A stretch of 64,000 nucleotides of DNA from Marsupella aquatica (taxonomy: Eukaryota > Marchantiophyta), in NCBI GenBank assembly GCA_973895155.1, contig OZ316896.1, forward strand, positions 14,880,001 through 14,944,000. The letters run 5' to 3'. Positions 35,101 through 47,999 of this stretch are shown here, in pieces. The notes under the pieces are model-generated. The model ran no database searches and had not been told where the DNA came from. It worked only from the letters and a program-made list of their open reading frames with translations. The position numbers and the translations under genes were made by a program. Every line of letters starts with the position of its first letter. Position 1 is the first letter of the stretch.

Positions 35101-38100
35101 GCTACTAGCTAGGGGCGGAAGGAGGGGCGTAGGGGAGGACGGGCTAGCCAGGGACGGAAGGAGGGAACGCGTAGGGGTATAGGGTAATCCCCAAAGGTGG
35201 TTAGCCCCAGTGGTATTATTACCCTAAAGTGGCGTTTTTAAGGCCCGCTACCCTGACAGGAGGGGACGGGTCACCCCAGACGTAGACCGATTTTTCGTCT
35301 CAGGATGGGGGGTTACCTAACCCCATACGTAGACCGATTTTTTTTCTCGTATAGAAGTCGTGATGAATCGCACAAACGTTAAGGAAAAGTGTCTCTATAT
35401 TATTCTCTTTGGCCATCCATGAAATGCCACATTAGATAAAAAATTTAGAATTATATCTCCTAAAATAAAATACTCACCGAATGCTCATACAGTCAGTGTT
35501 TTATGTGTACAGCTGTATGCCCTAAAGGTGTTAGAGGATGCCAAACAGCTGTGTTGGGACGCTAATGAGCTCAACGGCAGCGGTTTAAGTTCCAGAACAG
35601 GGTGTCCAATGTGCCTACACAGGCGATTCAAACAGGGTGTCTATGTACCCATGGCAATTCAGAACACTGTTTTTTCATTTGAAAAATGCATTTATTAGAG
35701 AAGCCACTGCGGCAAAGACCAGTGAGGCAGACAACAAACCAAACCATGGGCCACATGCGCCCAAACAGTGACTCAATGCCAGAACACGGTGCCTACTCAT
35801 CAAATGTAAACCTACTCAAAAGTCACATATCAAATATGAGGAAAACTGCAATGGAGAGCAAGAACTTTATTATATGAAAAGAAACGATTCACATTGAAAG
35901 GAGCCTTGTGAGGCAGTGCGTTTGCCTTGTTCTCCACGTCCAAAACCATCAGGTCCACTTCATGAATCTCCACAACTTCAGCTGCAAAAGCAGCTATACT
36001 CATCCCCACAATTGTAGTGTCAGATATGCACACTTTGTTGCTGTGGTTGTTGGAGCTACTTGTAAAACAAAAAAGTCTCACTGTCAATAGCTGAATTATG
36101 ATAAAGGACATTTATGAAATTCACAAGTCTAATTGGACAGTATCTAAGACCTGTGAACGAGTCTTCTTCAGAGCCGCACACTTCTCAGCACCTTCAATCA
36201 CATTATTCTTGAACAGATCCGTCTCTTGAACAACGTTAGAGTTATAAGCGCTCCCCTCACCTGCAAATCTAAGAGCAACATGAACTTGTGCTTCAAGAGA
36301 GCAGTCATATCAGTTGTAAGCACCTTGAGATTTGTGGGCATTGATCCACATTCCCATTGCAGGTGGTACACCTTTGAAAGCTATCCTCATAATGCATGTT
36401 GTTCTCCCATCATCATCTCCTATTCAATGATCCATAGATAACTCTATTACGGGGTCTCATTGAACCTCTTGGTTTTGGCTCTGGTGATAGTCATTCAGGT
36501 TTTCCTAGAACTGATCAAAGTGGTGGACATGCAAATAGGCAGTTCACCAAATGTGACCAACATATGAAATTCAAACTAACAAGTCATGGATGTTTTGCGG
36601 CCCTTCAAGTTTGAGACTCCCTACTCCCACAGCTCAGGTTTGAGCTAGTAGGGGGTGTCTAACATGCCCCCAATACCCTACTAAGCATGTTCATTCTATG
36701 TTTGGGTGGGAAGTGGGTCACCCTAGCTAGTCCTGTACTGCAAGAGCTGTAAAGGAGTCCAGTAACTGCCCATAACAATGCAATTAAGGATTTGGTAATA
36801 ATTATCTTATGTTTTGTTTCTCCTTTAAGGGAGGCCCTGTAGGACCACAATATTTGAATTGATGTTGAGTGTAGATCATTACAATACCATCCTTCTAAAT
36901 GTCACACTCCCTTGTCAAGATAGACTTCAACTGCAATGTTTGAAGAACTGTGCAGAAGGAACGACAATTGAAGGGATTTAGATGAGACAAGAGGATATTC
37001 AGTTCATAGGACTGGTGTTTACCAAAGTTTCACAATTACAGGTGAAGAGCAACTCACAAGATCAAGGGAGACACTAGGAAGTTCACAATGCTCCACTTGA
37101 AGAAACAGACCCTTTGCAATGTCAATGGCAATGGCGGCTTCTCAAAGAGGAGGGGGCAGAGGATCTCTGTAATGCTTTGGTAGTCTTGTTGACAGCTGGA
37201 CTAGAGATTATCGCTTGATAATGGAACGAAGTTATGTCCAGAACGGACGGTGGTGATGAATGGTCTTCCACAAGTAGAGCAGACTACCTTTGCACTGCTT
37301 TGGAAGGGGACTTGTTCACATTGGACTATGTATGATTGGCTGATAGTGGATTGAAGAGAACTCTAGAATGGAAGAACTAGAACTCTGGGGCCTTGCCACC
37401 TGCATTTTGTGATGTCAAGACCTGATATATAATGTATCCAGTCTTTCAACCTTTGAAGCATCCCACACAGAAGGTGCATATTCTGAAGACTTAGTGCCAA
37501 TTTCTGTAGATTTAAATTACACTTGCTTTGATCAGGATGAACTTCCAAAAAAACCATAGTTCTTCAATTGACAAAGTGGGCAAAGGGTGCAATTATTCTT
37601 GGCAACGAGAAGTATTGTTCTAAAATGTGCACACCCCTGACCACAAGAGCAATAACACAATGGGCGGCTTGAATGAGATTAACAATATCTTCAAGGTTTC
37701 AAACAGTGATGAAGGACCCTCTTACCACATGTTCATGTCATCTACACCACTACGGGAGTGAAAAAAAACATAACAAAAATTAAGCTGCTTGGTTTTCAGC
37801 ATTTAACTTTCTGGTTATGTACTTGTCCAGAGACTACTAGTAACTAATGGTCTGGTCCTTGTGGGAACATACCTTTAGAACACTTTAAGGTCTCATGTTT
37901 GAAAGTCTTAGCTGCCCATCATTGACAACCCCTAGTAGAGAGGCCTGTTCAGAAGTCTTTGAATTGTGGCCATCGTTTGGCACTTGCTTAATCATTAAGG
38001 TTTTTACTTTTTTGCCAGAGTAGCAAATGTAGACTTTGTGAAGGAGAAGATGCTCAGAATATACTTTATCTTGCTTTATTGGAACATTTTCCTGACCGTT

Positions 38101-38580
38101 AGATCTCCCTAGATTTAAGGATGACTGCTAGATTCTAGCCAATGGGGCCTGTGATTAGGTGGGACACTAGTGAGACTGAGAAAAATTAGCAAATTTTCGC
38201 CAAAAGTGGGAAAGCTTTTTGGGGAGGTGGAATCTGCCGAATTTTTCCGCCGCTAAAAAAAAGCTGAATTGACATCCCCCAGTGTAGATGTAATAATCCG
38301 CATACTAATAGGTACCCGTGGAGATCGCGGGCTGTCACTTCCTGGTTTCCCCTTCACCCGGCCCGGTAACAATGCCGAAACTTTGTCCTCGTCCACAGTA
38401 CGATTGTGATTCTCTTCTAATAATAATAGCAACTTCGCGAAAACGCTAAACACGAAGTAAACGACAAGCTCAACTACCAATGGGGACTGCGGCACATCGG
38501 CGGTAAGATCGGCCACGATGATTTGGATCGATGGCTACGAGGCGAACGAACCTGACGTAGGAGTTTAGGTCTGGATCAGG
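35101..38580. other. Intergenic, no confident gene
   Basis: Near 35110-35175 a GGACGGAAGGAGGG-type phrase is duplicated. At about 35278 and 35324 the phrase ACGTAGACCGATTTTT is repeated. A minus-strand stretch at 36460-35850 has protein-like pieces (for example EKCAALKKTRSQVLD and FAAEVVEIHEVDLMVLDV) in changing frames, which may be a decayed gene. The rest shows nothing. Confidence 0.4.
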
Positions 38581-38899
38581 CTCGGCACCGGTGCTCCAAA
38601 CGAACCTCCATTAACAAAACCAGCGCGACCACGAGCGCAGCGTGACAGCAGGTTTAGAGATTTATTGAAGCGAATTTGGAGGAGAGATTTGATCGAGAAA
38701 CAGGGTGAGATCGTCAGGTGGAGTTGCGCAGGGGTGTCCGTTTTGCGGGTTGGATTGGCTGCTGCGAACGGAATTTTTCTAAGTTCGAACGGTCCAGTAT
38801 TGAGGTTTTTGCCACAGGGTTTGGGCTAGACGGAGCTCGTTTGTGGATGATCCGGATGTGAGAGGCGACAGTTGAGATTGCGGGAGGTAATCGGGACCG
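38581..38899 (+). other. Upstream region of the mL46 gene
   Basis: GC content rises towards the gene. No TATA box stands out. A minus-strand frame at 38516-38253 starts with GTG and is not supported as a gene. Confidence 0.35.
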
Positions 38900-41520
38900 A
38901 TGCAGCGCTTTTCAGGACAAATTTTGTGCGAATTGGGTCGAAACTTCGCGCGATCTAGTTGTTGGGGACCGGGTAATGGGAAACTGGCCAGAGAGTCGTC
39001 TGCTATCTGCATCGCTCCAATTCGAAGGTTGAGTTCCACAGCAGGTGCCGATGGAAAGATTGTGGCGTCGGTGGTGCTAGAACGACTTCCTGTAATCTTG
39101 CCGTCCTTGTCTCCTGCGGTTGCTGCGTTCCGCCAGTTCTCGTAGGTGTCCCTGATCTTCAGTGACTATGTTCTCCATTAGTCTCTACGCTTCAAGTTTG
39201 TCTATCATAATGTTAAGGTGCTCATCTTGAAGGTTGATTATGTCCCAAGCGATGAGCATGAGCTGGCTCCTACGGTGCCGATCAGACCCTTCTTTAGGCC
39301 AGTTTTGTCGATGAAGCGTTGCTAATTGAGGGGATTCATAGTTCTTGTCTTATTCTCGTGCTTCAGATTTGATTGGCAACAGCAGTATCGACGACATTAC
39401 CCTCAGGAGTTTCTGGAGGCGTCCGCTAACAGGTGATTGCATTGAACGCAACCGGATCGTTGTGCCTAGTCCTGAAAACTTTGTTTAGGGCGTGTAGTGA
39501 TTCCCCCGCGATTTAAGGAGCTTTCTGCTTCCAATTTGAGTCTGGTGCGGATTAGGGTTGTTTTCAGATTCGCTTGATTTGCTTCACATTAAAGGCAAAG
39601 ATGGGAGCGTAGACATCTGGGTTTTGAGGTTGTGGAGAGAGGGCTTCAATGACGGGTGGTCATGGCACACTTGGCAGGGGTGAATTCGATGATAGCGCAG
39701 TGTATGAGCCTGGCCCTGCTGTCACTGAAGCCGATCGATCGAACGATCATAGGTACGCAAGATCTCACAGAAACGGTAGAATGATATGGAGATTGAGTTA
39801 GCCCGAAAGATTTCTACAACGTGTAGGGGGAATTGCTAATAAGATTAGACGCGTCTAGAGAGGGGGCAAAGTTCATCGTGCTTCAGTCAAGTGAGACCTT
39901 TGGTTACTAGATTGAACTTATGCCATAGACCATAGTCCACATACCGTTCTTTGGGGTCCCGTTTTTTCAGTCTTTCCATTCGCGAGTTTTCCTCCCCCGT
40001 CTTTAGTCATTCCTTTTAACTGACCCCACACTGATTGGTAGGGACGAAAACGTAAATTTAGAGCTGTGTGCCTCGTTCACCCGTTTTGTCGTAATACCTG
40101 CTCGTCTGAGCTCCTTAGACCTTTCTCTGCATTGCCGATGCAGGTCATTGAACAGAGCTTTGGATAAGCGGCTTTATCTTGTATTGCACGGTGTACCGTC
40201 TGGTGACAGCAAGGGAAAGCCTGTGTGGCACTTTCCCGAGAAAGTTTACTCCAAAGAACCAAGTTTGAGACAGGTATAACTTATACTGTGAAACCTGAAG
40301 TTCATCCCTGGGCTGACTGCAGTCTGCTATCCTTGCTTATCATGGTGCAGCACTAGTATTCTGACCTTTAATACAAAAGAACAATTCCTTGCTTAGGGTC
40401 TTGCAAGCAAATGAGTAGATCACTGTGTAAACGTGGATAATAAGTTTTTCAACGAGCGGAAGCTTGTTCGACAAGACAACGCTCCCCACCCAATGTCCGT
40501 GGCTAACAACACCAATCAAGTGGTCTAGTTATTTTTGCTTTTATCTACACCCCTGAAACTTTAGTTTTAGCTGTTTCTAGCTGCTCATAGACACCTGAAT
40601 TTAGACGGGCTAGCAGGGTTGAGGGTGTACTGCACTGAATGCTGTCTTTCAACCAACAGGAGTGTAGTATGAATGTAGGAAAGTACTTGCATTGCTGGTA
40701 TCATCGTAGGGATTCCGAGAGTTTACAAATTCTATCTTACGGGCAAAGTATGCTCTATCTTTATTTTAAAGCCTTTTCGTAGTGCATGGCGGTTTTTTAG
40801 CTTGATTCCTGATGCTAAATGGACGCCACGCAAGAAAGGGAAACCAATTGCTGAGTTCCTGACGGTATTTGCTCTGAAATGGCAGTGTGCAGAAGCGGCC
40901 CTTGTCTCACTCTTTGGAGATCTGTCAAAGTCTGTTTACTTTGTAGGCAACGCTCCTTGTGGTCATCTGCCATCTGAGACTCCAGCACTCAAGGTATAAA
41001 TTGCTGTAATCTCTCTAGGGTTTTATCGTTCCAGTACTGTATTTTATTAGAACCTGCCTTTGTTCATGATCATGTGTAGTGGATAACTATGGGACAATTA
41101 GTCTACTTTCTCTCTCAATACTGATGCTATGAATGTTGAAGCAACCTTTTTTTTGGCAACCAAAGAATGAATACTTGAAAACACTTTACCTCAACCTGAG
41201 CTTGGCTGACAGGCAGGCTTAATATCACCGAAAGCGTATGGCCATAGGAATCTTTTCAAACTTCTAAACTATGGAATGAGTCTCCGCTAGTTGCTATCCA
41301 TTAGAGCTTGAGTTTCGATTTGCACATCAAGCTAGTAGATGGTCTTACTTGATCTCTTTTTTGCTGGATGCAGAGATTTTTTTTCAGAACGCAGCTGCTT
41401 ACTAGTGAGTTCAATTTAGAAGACAAAGAGCATACCGATTTTGCTTGGATATCTAAGGAAGAAGTTCCCCTCTACTTTGAAGGGAATGAAGCGGATTTCG
41501 TGAATAAATTGCTTCGATAA
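38900..41520 (+). CDS. MRPL46: Mitochondrial large ribosomal subunit protein mL46
   Basis: Six exons join in frame to 251 residues: 38900-39141, 39367-39432, 39678-39752, 40156-40273, 40886-40993, 41374-41520. The N-terminus is rich in Arg and Ser (MQRFSGQILCELGRNFARSS), as expected for a mitochondrial presequence. Then KIVASVVLERLPVILPSLSP matches the start of the mature protein. FDWQQQYRRHYPQEFLEASA follows, then a Nudix-like fold: RLYLVLHGV, KPVWHFPEKVYSKEPSLRQ, VYFVGNAPCGH, FFFRTQLLTSEFNLED and DFAWISKEEVPLYF. In mL46 the Nudix fold is structural; the canonical GX5EX7REUXEEXGU catalytic box is not present here. The ATG is the first in the open frame and gives a plausible presequence. Length is in the family range. 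Confidence 0.9.
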
Positions 41521-41795
41521 AGCTCACGATTCTGAAACTTTGAGTCGCGTGGGTGTCATACATGAAGGATTCCTCTGGTTGCTTTGTGAATGGACTGGTA
41601 AGTTGCCGGAGCAGTTTTAGCTCCTGAGAATGGGTGCCAATTGGAAGGTATATCTCTGTGTACTTTGAAATATTGACTGATTGACTGCATTGCATGATCT
41701 GTCTCAGTCCCCTGATTTGTTTGTTGCAACCTTGTGCCTTTCCAGATTGGACGAGCTCAATACTTTGCTGCGTGGAGGCCAGTGCATTTATTTAA

Positions 41796-41861
41796 TCATT
41801 TAGTCGCACATCACCAAGACTCTGCGAATCATTTAGTCGCACATCACCAAGACTCTGCGAA
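41796..41861. repeat. 33-bp perfect tandem duplication
   Basis: AATCATTTAGTCGCACATCA with its 13-base continuation CCAAGACTCTGCG occurs twice head to tail, shortly after the mL46 stop codon. Confidence 0.85.
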
Positions 41862-42190
41862 TTCCTGCAAACTCCTGATATCAGGAAGCTTCTAGTTTTA
41901 TTGCCTTCACCATCCGTACGAAAGGATGATCCAGGCAAAAGCCATTTCTGGAGAGTGTAAATCGGTTGAAACAAAATACCAGTGATGCTCGAGCAGCTGT
42001 GCATCCTCCTTGTCTCTATCCCTACATCTATTGCTCTTTGCAACATGAGCCTCATGGGACTTTTTGGGTATATGCGATGACTGTATTTGTCACAAATATC
42101 CGGAAGTATCTTTACAGCGGAACTAAGAAGATGCAATTCACGACGTGCTTGGCGAGCAACCAGTAGTGCCAGCTCTAACTCTAAAACTTT

Positions 42191-42330
42191 GTGATGTACG
42201 TAGTACGTACCATCCCCCCTAATTCCCTAGAGTCCAAGAAGATTGTGATGTACGTAGTACGTACCATCCCCCTAATTCCCTACAGTCCGAGAAGATTGTG
42301 ATGTAAGCAGTACGTACGTACCATTCCCTA
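42191..42330. repeat. 53-54-bp tandem repeat, about 2.6 copies
   Basis: Units beginning GTGATGTACGTAGTACGTAC start at 42191 and 42245, and a diverged one near 42298. Each contains a TACGTA-type palindrome and the word CTAATTCCCTA. The third copy is truncated. Confidence 0.85.
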
Positions 42331-43793
42331 TAAATCGAGCTAGGAAAAAGCCATCGTTGACCCTCGAGCCGAAATGAAGAGGAGGAATATCAAAAGGTTT
42401 TGCCTTGTACCGTTGGAGTCAGCCAAGATGACTGCCGCTACATAACAATCACACATCCACCAAACCCTTGACTTTGCAACCAAGCAGAGTCAGCGCAGAG
42501 ACCGCCATTTGACTGTCGGCCTATTATTTCATTGGAAAATGACGGCACTCCCCCATCGCGGCCAACTTTTGGTTAGCGTTGCCCCGACAGAAACTGGTTG
42601 CTGTGCTCGGAAAAATTTTAAACGGCAATGTTTTAAACGAACGGCATTGAGACTGGCAACCAACTATCACTTGATCAGACAAACCAAGTGTTCGCGTTCA
42701 CACTGAAACGTAAATGCATGATGGGCGAAGTGATCGCTTTCACATTGTAACCGCATTGGAGGAGCCAAGCCAAGCCAAGAAGATTCGCTGCTAAGCTTAC
42801 GAATAATTTCAGAAACAAATGAAGGCCAATTCACATGGAAAGAAAACCACAGACATGCAGATCATTACCAACTGATTGCCAACACTGAAGCCAACAGTGT
42901 TTAGAAGTCCATCACATTGAAGGGGACAGGGGCTATGTTTATTTTCAGGTCTTCTACCAGCTTTGATATACTTGTGAGCCAAGATTTGCTTCAACTTCTA
43001 CAACCAGAAGCACAGATATTCATTTATGTGTTGTAAGATCGCTAATAACATCATTCCTATCCAGTATCTGAGAAACTAGACAGGAGAGGACCAACTGGAA
43101 TGGATCGAGACGACCTGTTATAGATCTAGAATCACAAAATCAATGAAGTGAGACTGCCTCTTCCTCAAAGGCTTTGCAGTAGATATCATTGTTCCCACGT
43201 CCGAATCACAAACGGACTACTGAAATGGAGGCAATGAGATTCAATACAATGAACACATTTAAAAGCAGCAGGTGACGAGTCTGACTAGGAGAATTTATTT
43301 CTATACCTACAAGACATTTGCATCAGCTTAATTTTGTAACAGTAAAGAATGTTCAGTCAATTTAGTTGTCAAGCCAATATTTTAACTACCAGGAAACATG
43401 AATTCACTTAAGAATAATGATACCAAGCCATTTCTACTTTGCTAGTAATAGTTTTGGCCCAGAACTTTGTAGTGTGAAATATCGAGACCCATTAGAGATT
43501 GTCAAGAACACTTGTTTAGAGACCTCTTCCTACTCTCAAGGATCCTTGTCCTTTAAAAATGTACCCAAATATTCTCAAGGCTTGCTTTAGACATGGTCGT
43601 GCCTTTTCTCCCAAGAGTCCACCAGCGAAGGCTCAAAGGTAGAAACAGATCCTGCTACCCTCAGCCTTTACAGGCCATACCTGACCGAGCATTCCACATA
43701 CACAGATAATCGCATACGCTATAATTCCATCAAATCACAATCTGGCTCCCGTAGTTCCCCAAATCGAGCCTGATATAAGTGAATGCTATTGGT

Positions 43794-46700
43794 CTATTGT
43801 TTTGGAGCTTCTAAGAAGCCATTTTGTTGTAGAGTTGTCACAGTGTCTACGAGTTGCGATTCGATAGATTTGAATTGTACTCCCAACTTCTTTGCCTTCT
43901 CATTGCTCAATTTGAAAGTAGGCAGTTCCTGTGATATCTCATATCCGGGCCTACAAACATGCAATAAACTGTGTCAGTGATATAACAGAGCAGTACTTGG
44001 TTGCACTGTCCCATCTCCTGCATATTATTTGGATGTCACCAACAAATCCTCAAGAGAAGTTTGATCTCCTGTAATTGTATTCAGCGCACCATATACCCTA
44101 GCTCCTAAAAGGTCGCCCTGTAGTTATTCAAGGGTGGATATCTGAATCAATAATTGTGGGTTCTGTTCATGGAGAAGCAACTTTCGAGGACCTCACATCC
44201 ATTTTCGCCAATGATGTGCCTCTAGAAAGCCAAATGGAGACATTCTCACCCATACCTACGATCTTAAACTATACACCACACCTAACTTCTCTTGGTCCAA
44301 AGAACTGACACATTATACAACCATCATTGCCATCATTGTTTCGAAAACGGACTGATGTGTGACATTCGTTGGTGCTTTAGTCCTGCGTGTGCAAACGTCT
44401 GCCCTTCAGAAATCGCTTTCACTCATCAAAATTCCAAATTTTTTTGGAAAGGATTTGGTAACGTACTCTGTGGGGACTGGATAGTCTGGATATAGTTTCC
44501 GTAGTATCTGCACAATTTGCTTGTAATTATACACTTCTTCGACCAAATTGTAGCGTCCTTCTGCTTTGGGATCTTCATAACCCAAAATATGACCTAACGA
44601 AACATCTTCAATATGCACAAAGCCCCTTGAATTATTGCCGTATTTCTTAGCAGTGCCTGCAAAATAGTACAAATAGGTGAGTTTAGACTGGTTGATCACT
44701 AGCCGTCTATCTTGTCCATGTACCATTGAGACTCAACCACAAAGTGTTTTCAATCACAGCTTCTCTCTTTCCTGAGTCATCATCACAACAAAATATTACA
44801 AATAGGTGAGTTATAGACTGATTGATCACTAGCCGTCTATCTTGTCCATGTACCATTGAGACTCAACCACAAAGTGTTTTCAATCACAGCGTTCTCTCTT
44901 TCCTGAGTCATCATCACAACATCAGACACGAAAACAGCATCACAACCCAAACAGTGTGACGTGCAGAGATACTTTCAATTGCAAACATTGCTCTCAATTT
45001 TTGAACCCAATATTCTCTGAATAGTTGAACACAAAAAAAGCATTCTAACCAAATAATATGAGATGTGGAGATGCTGAAAGTTATAACATTTCCTTTAGTT
45101 TTATTATCTATCTTACAGAAATATAATCCTGGAAAAGTCTAATCTTCTATAGCTTCGACATGTTGTAAATCACTACTGCAGCTTCTATGACAAAAAGGCG
45201 AGCATTGAATTATAAGTCTCTTAACGGATAAGATCCGGACAATTAGATGGCTGTCCGTTCTTTATATCGAAGGTTAGAGAATTCTATGTTCATCGATGTC
45301 CAATGATTTTGTTGTTCCTTCCCTCTGTACCCTCAAGTTGGACGAAATCATAGGTCCGGCCAGAAGTACAGCTTAAATCTGTCTGTGGTCCTTGAAATTG
45401 TGAATTGCCTCAGGTCATTGAAGTTTTAATCTTTCGGTTAGACTTGAATTATCTGCGCGCTAGCATACATTCTTCGTCTCAAGAAGACAGGTAACTAGGT
45501 TCTATTTTCCAATGATAGTTTGCCTTGGCCTGTTACATACTACGGATTCCCTACTCCTATCAGAGCACGAGCTAACAGAAGTTCATAGGAAGATTGGCTA
45601 GCTGCACACCCATTATTCTTCGTTTATGTTTTTAACAGCTGAGCTGGCAAATCGTTCTGGGAGAGTAGAGCAGATAGGAAGAGCAAAGTGACGTTACGGA
45701 AGACCATCTAAGCTAGCTTAGTTCACTTATATACGCTAGCACTCATAGAGACTGGTCTATTGTACATTTCTTTTTGCAGTCAAGCTGAAGAATGCATTAA
45801 CCTGACAGGTAATAAGGGTAAATCCCAGGATTTCTTGATGTCGGGGCTGGGATAAAAAACTTGGGTCAAAATTGGGAGATTGTAAATACTTGCCTGAAAC
45901 AAGGTCTAAGATTTCTTCGGAACTTGTATTGAGCGTCGGCTGCAGCATGGGTCCAATCACAAGTGTTGGATTCATCACCACCAAATCGAAATGTTTACCC
46001 TTCACGAAACCCCAGGCAGCTTTTTCTGCCAGCGTTTTAGACAAGACGTACCATAACTGTCAACGAAAACCACACGTTAGAAAGAGAACTGGATCAACCG
46101 TACAACACGGCTGTTTTTGGTTAAGACACTTCCCAGACGACGGGCGAGAGCCCATGCTGACCAAACAAAACTACATGATTCATCACGAGTATATACACTA
46201 GTAACAAAAGAACAAGCAAGATTGTGAGAAAAAATTGAAGGAACATGACAGATACAGAATTCAGCGACAAATAGTTCAGTACAATACCCCTCTCTCTCTG
46301 CACCACTCGGGGTCGCTCCACCAGCTTTCGTCAATAACGACACCTTCCCGGGGTTTGCCATTGAATAAGACAGAAGCACCCGAGGAAGTGAGGACAACAC
46401 GCTTCACACTCTTGGCTTTGGCAGCTGCTTCAAGAAGATTGAGTGAACCCTTCACTGCAGGATCAATTAGCTGCTTCTGCAACATGATGAATCCAGGATA
46501 TAGACTGAGTTGCAAGTCCGATCGCACACCAATGTGCGTAGAATGCGGGAATTCTAGATGCCAATCCGATTCCAAAGAAACCATTTATTGAACCAGATCC
46601 CTCCGTGATTTGGAAAGTGATTCTCTGGATCTCACCCGACACATAGAATGAACTCTTTTACAGACGAGGCAACCAGAAACAATCCAGAGGGAAAAGCTAA

Positions 46701-47846
46701 CTGGGAAGCAATTTCTTTCATTTTATGTCTTGTACAAGGTGACGGTGCACCATGTGGTAAGCAAACTTCAATGAGTGAACTATACATATTGAAGAGAAGT
46801 TTGATCTAGTACCAACTTCGTCTGCACGAGACGAGTTGGATGACATTGCGGATCCTTTTCCATTTAATCGATATTGAACTATTCAGAAAAGAAGGACAGA
46901 TTGACCGAGGGAAGCGTCCTTCAGTCCTAATGACGAATGGCGGATAGAATCACACATCAACCACAGTTGCCAAAGGAAGTTTCTTGAACCATCTGAATCG
47001 TTCAATACTAAATCCAGAGACAAGAAAGCTGTTGCAATCCCCCAATGCCAGCCATCGTAGGGAGATGAACATCCACAAAGAGCTAATGTACTGCAGCTAA
47101 CCTCTGGGTCTGTGATATTTTTGTTGAAGAACGGCGATGCAGTGTGGAAGACACCGTCCACCCCATCGACAACGCTATTAAACGAGCCCTCTTCAAGGAG
47201 ATCCGCTTTATACAATGTCAGCCTCTCTTTCGCCCAAGGCAGGTTCAACAGAAACCCCACTTTGGAAACATCATCTACACAACGCACAGTTAGTGAGTCC
47301 ACCGCAAGAACCGTCAGATCGACTCCACCAGCTACTGTATACAATTATGCACAGTAAACTAGATCAAGACAATTCACTCCCAGAATTAGCTATGATCCAG
47401 CTCAAAATCTTGACCCAAATGTAGTAGTTGGCCTTTCACAATTTGGGTACAACCGACCCACCAGCAATCGAGAATGCCTACATCCGAGCTCGTTCACATT
47501 GCTTGAATGACTGAAAATTTCGGACCGGCTTTTCTGAAATGGGATCACCGTAAACTGGAAAAATGAAGCGAATGGACAACCTCCCATTCAACCAACAACA
47601 CAGTAGCCAACGTTATAGTTGAGCTGCTTGCTTGCTGACAACCAAGCTTGGCCCATAATCATCTGCACAATTCACTGCACTTGCATGATTTTGTTGACAA
47701 GCAACAGAGCACTCTAATTACAGTACCAACATACCTGGATTCCGAACGGTGCCCCTCACATTGTAACCACGCTCTAGAAGGTCCTTCACTAAGCGAGAGG
47801 CGATGAACCCCGTCGCTCCCGTCACAGCCACCGTCTTCCCCGCCAT
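43794..47846 (-). CDS. Cinnamoyl-CoA-reductase-like NAD(P)-dependent reductase (extended SDR)
   Basis: Six exons join to 327 residues: 47846-47735, 47274-47102, 46476-46288, 46056-45894, 44656-44467, 43950-43794. The N-terminal Rossmann nucleotide site is [43 protein letters not shown] and the catalytic tyrosine-lysine pair YVLSK in [17 protein letters not shown] identify the CCR/DFR group of extended short-chain reductases. Then [40 protein letters not shown] and a C-terminal helix ending FLEAPKQ. True lignin-pathway CCRs carry NWYCYGK at the active site; that is absent here, so the substrate is probably another aldehyde or ketone. Intron 4 (45893-44657) begins GCAAGT, a GC-AG intron. It contains a 129-base tandem duplication. 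The gene lies alone, with a TATA box 140 bases before the ATG. Confidence 0.9.
44661..44920. repeat. ~129-bp tandem duplication inside SDR intron 4
   Basis: AATAGTACAAATAGGTGAG ... GATCACTAGCCGTCTATC ... CTTTCCTGAGTCATCATC is repeated with small changes, starting at 44661 and about 44790. The first copy abuts the acceptor of exon 5. Confidence 0.9.
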
Positions 47847-47984
47847 CCTGAGTGTCGATCGATGCAGTTTAATTGATCTTCAAGTGATTTGATAGGCGAA
47901 ACGAGGAGGGGCGAACAGAATACAGTACTGGGTTTTGAAGAACTCAACTGCCGAACTGCGATCATCAAATTGAGGTGGGCGCGA

Positions 47985-47992
47985 TATTTATA
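47985..47992 (-). promoter_or_regulatory. TATA box of the SDR gene
   Basis: TATAAATA on the minus strand, 140 bases upstream of the ATG, in a GC-rich setting (TATAAATATCGCGCC). It predicts a start site near 47955 and a leader of about 110 bases. Confidence 0.6.
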
Positions 47993-47999
47993 GCGACAT

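Larger units (their letters stand above)
41521..43793. other. Spacer between mL46 (+) and SDR gene (-) 3' ends
   Basis: Contains a perfect 33-base tandem duplication at 41796-41861 and a 53-54-base tandem array at 42191-42330. Remaining sequence shows no gene; small frames lack motifs. Confidence 0.45.

Noticed and set aside
38253-38516. 87-codon minus-strand frame next to mL46
   Set aside because: It begins with GTG, has no family match and no identifiable partner exon.
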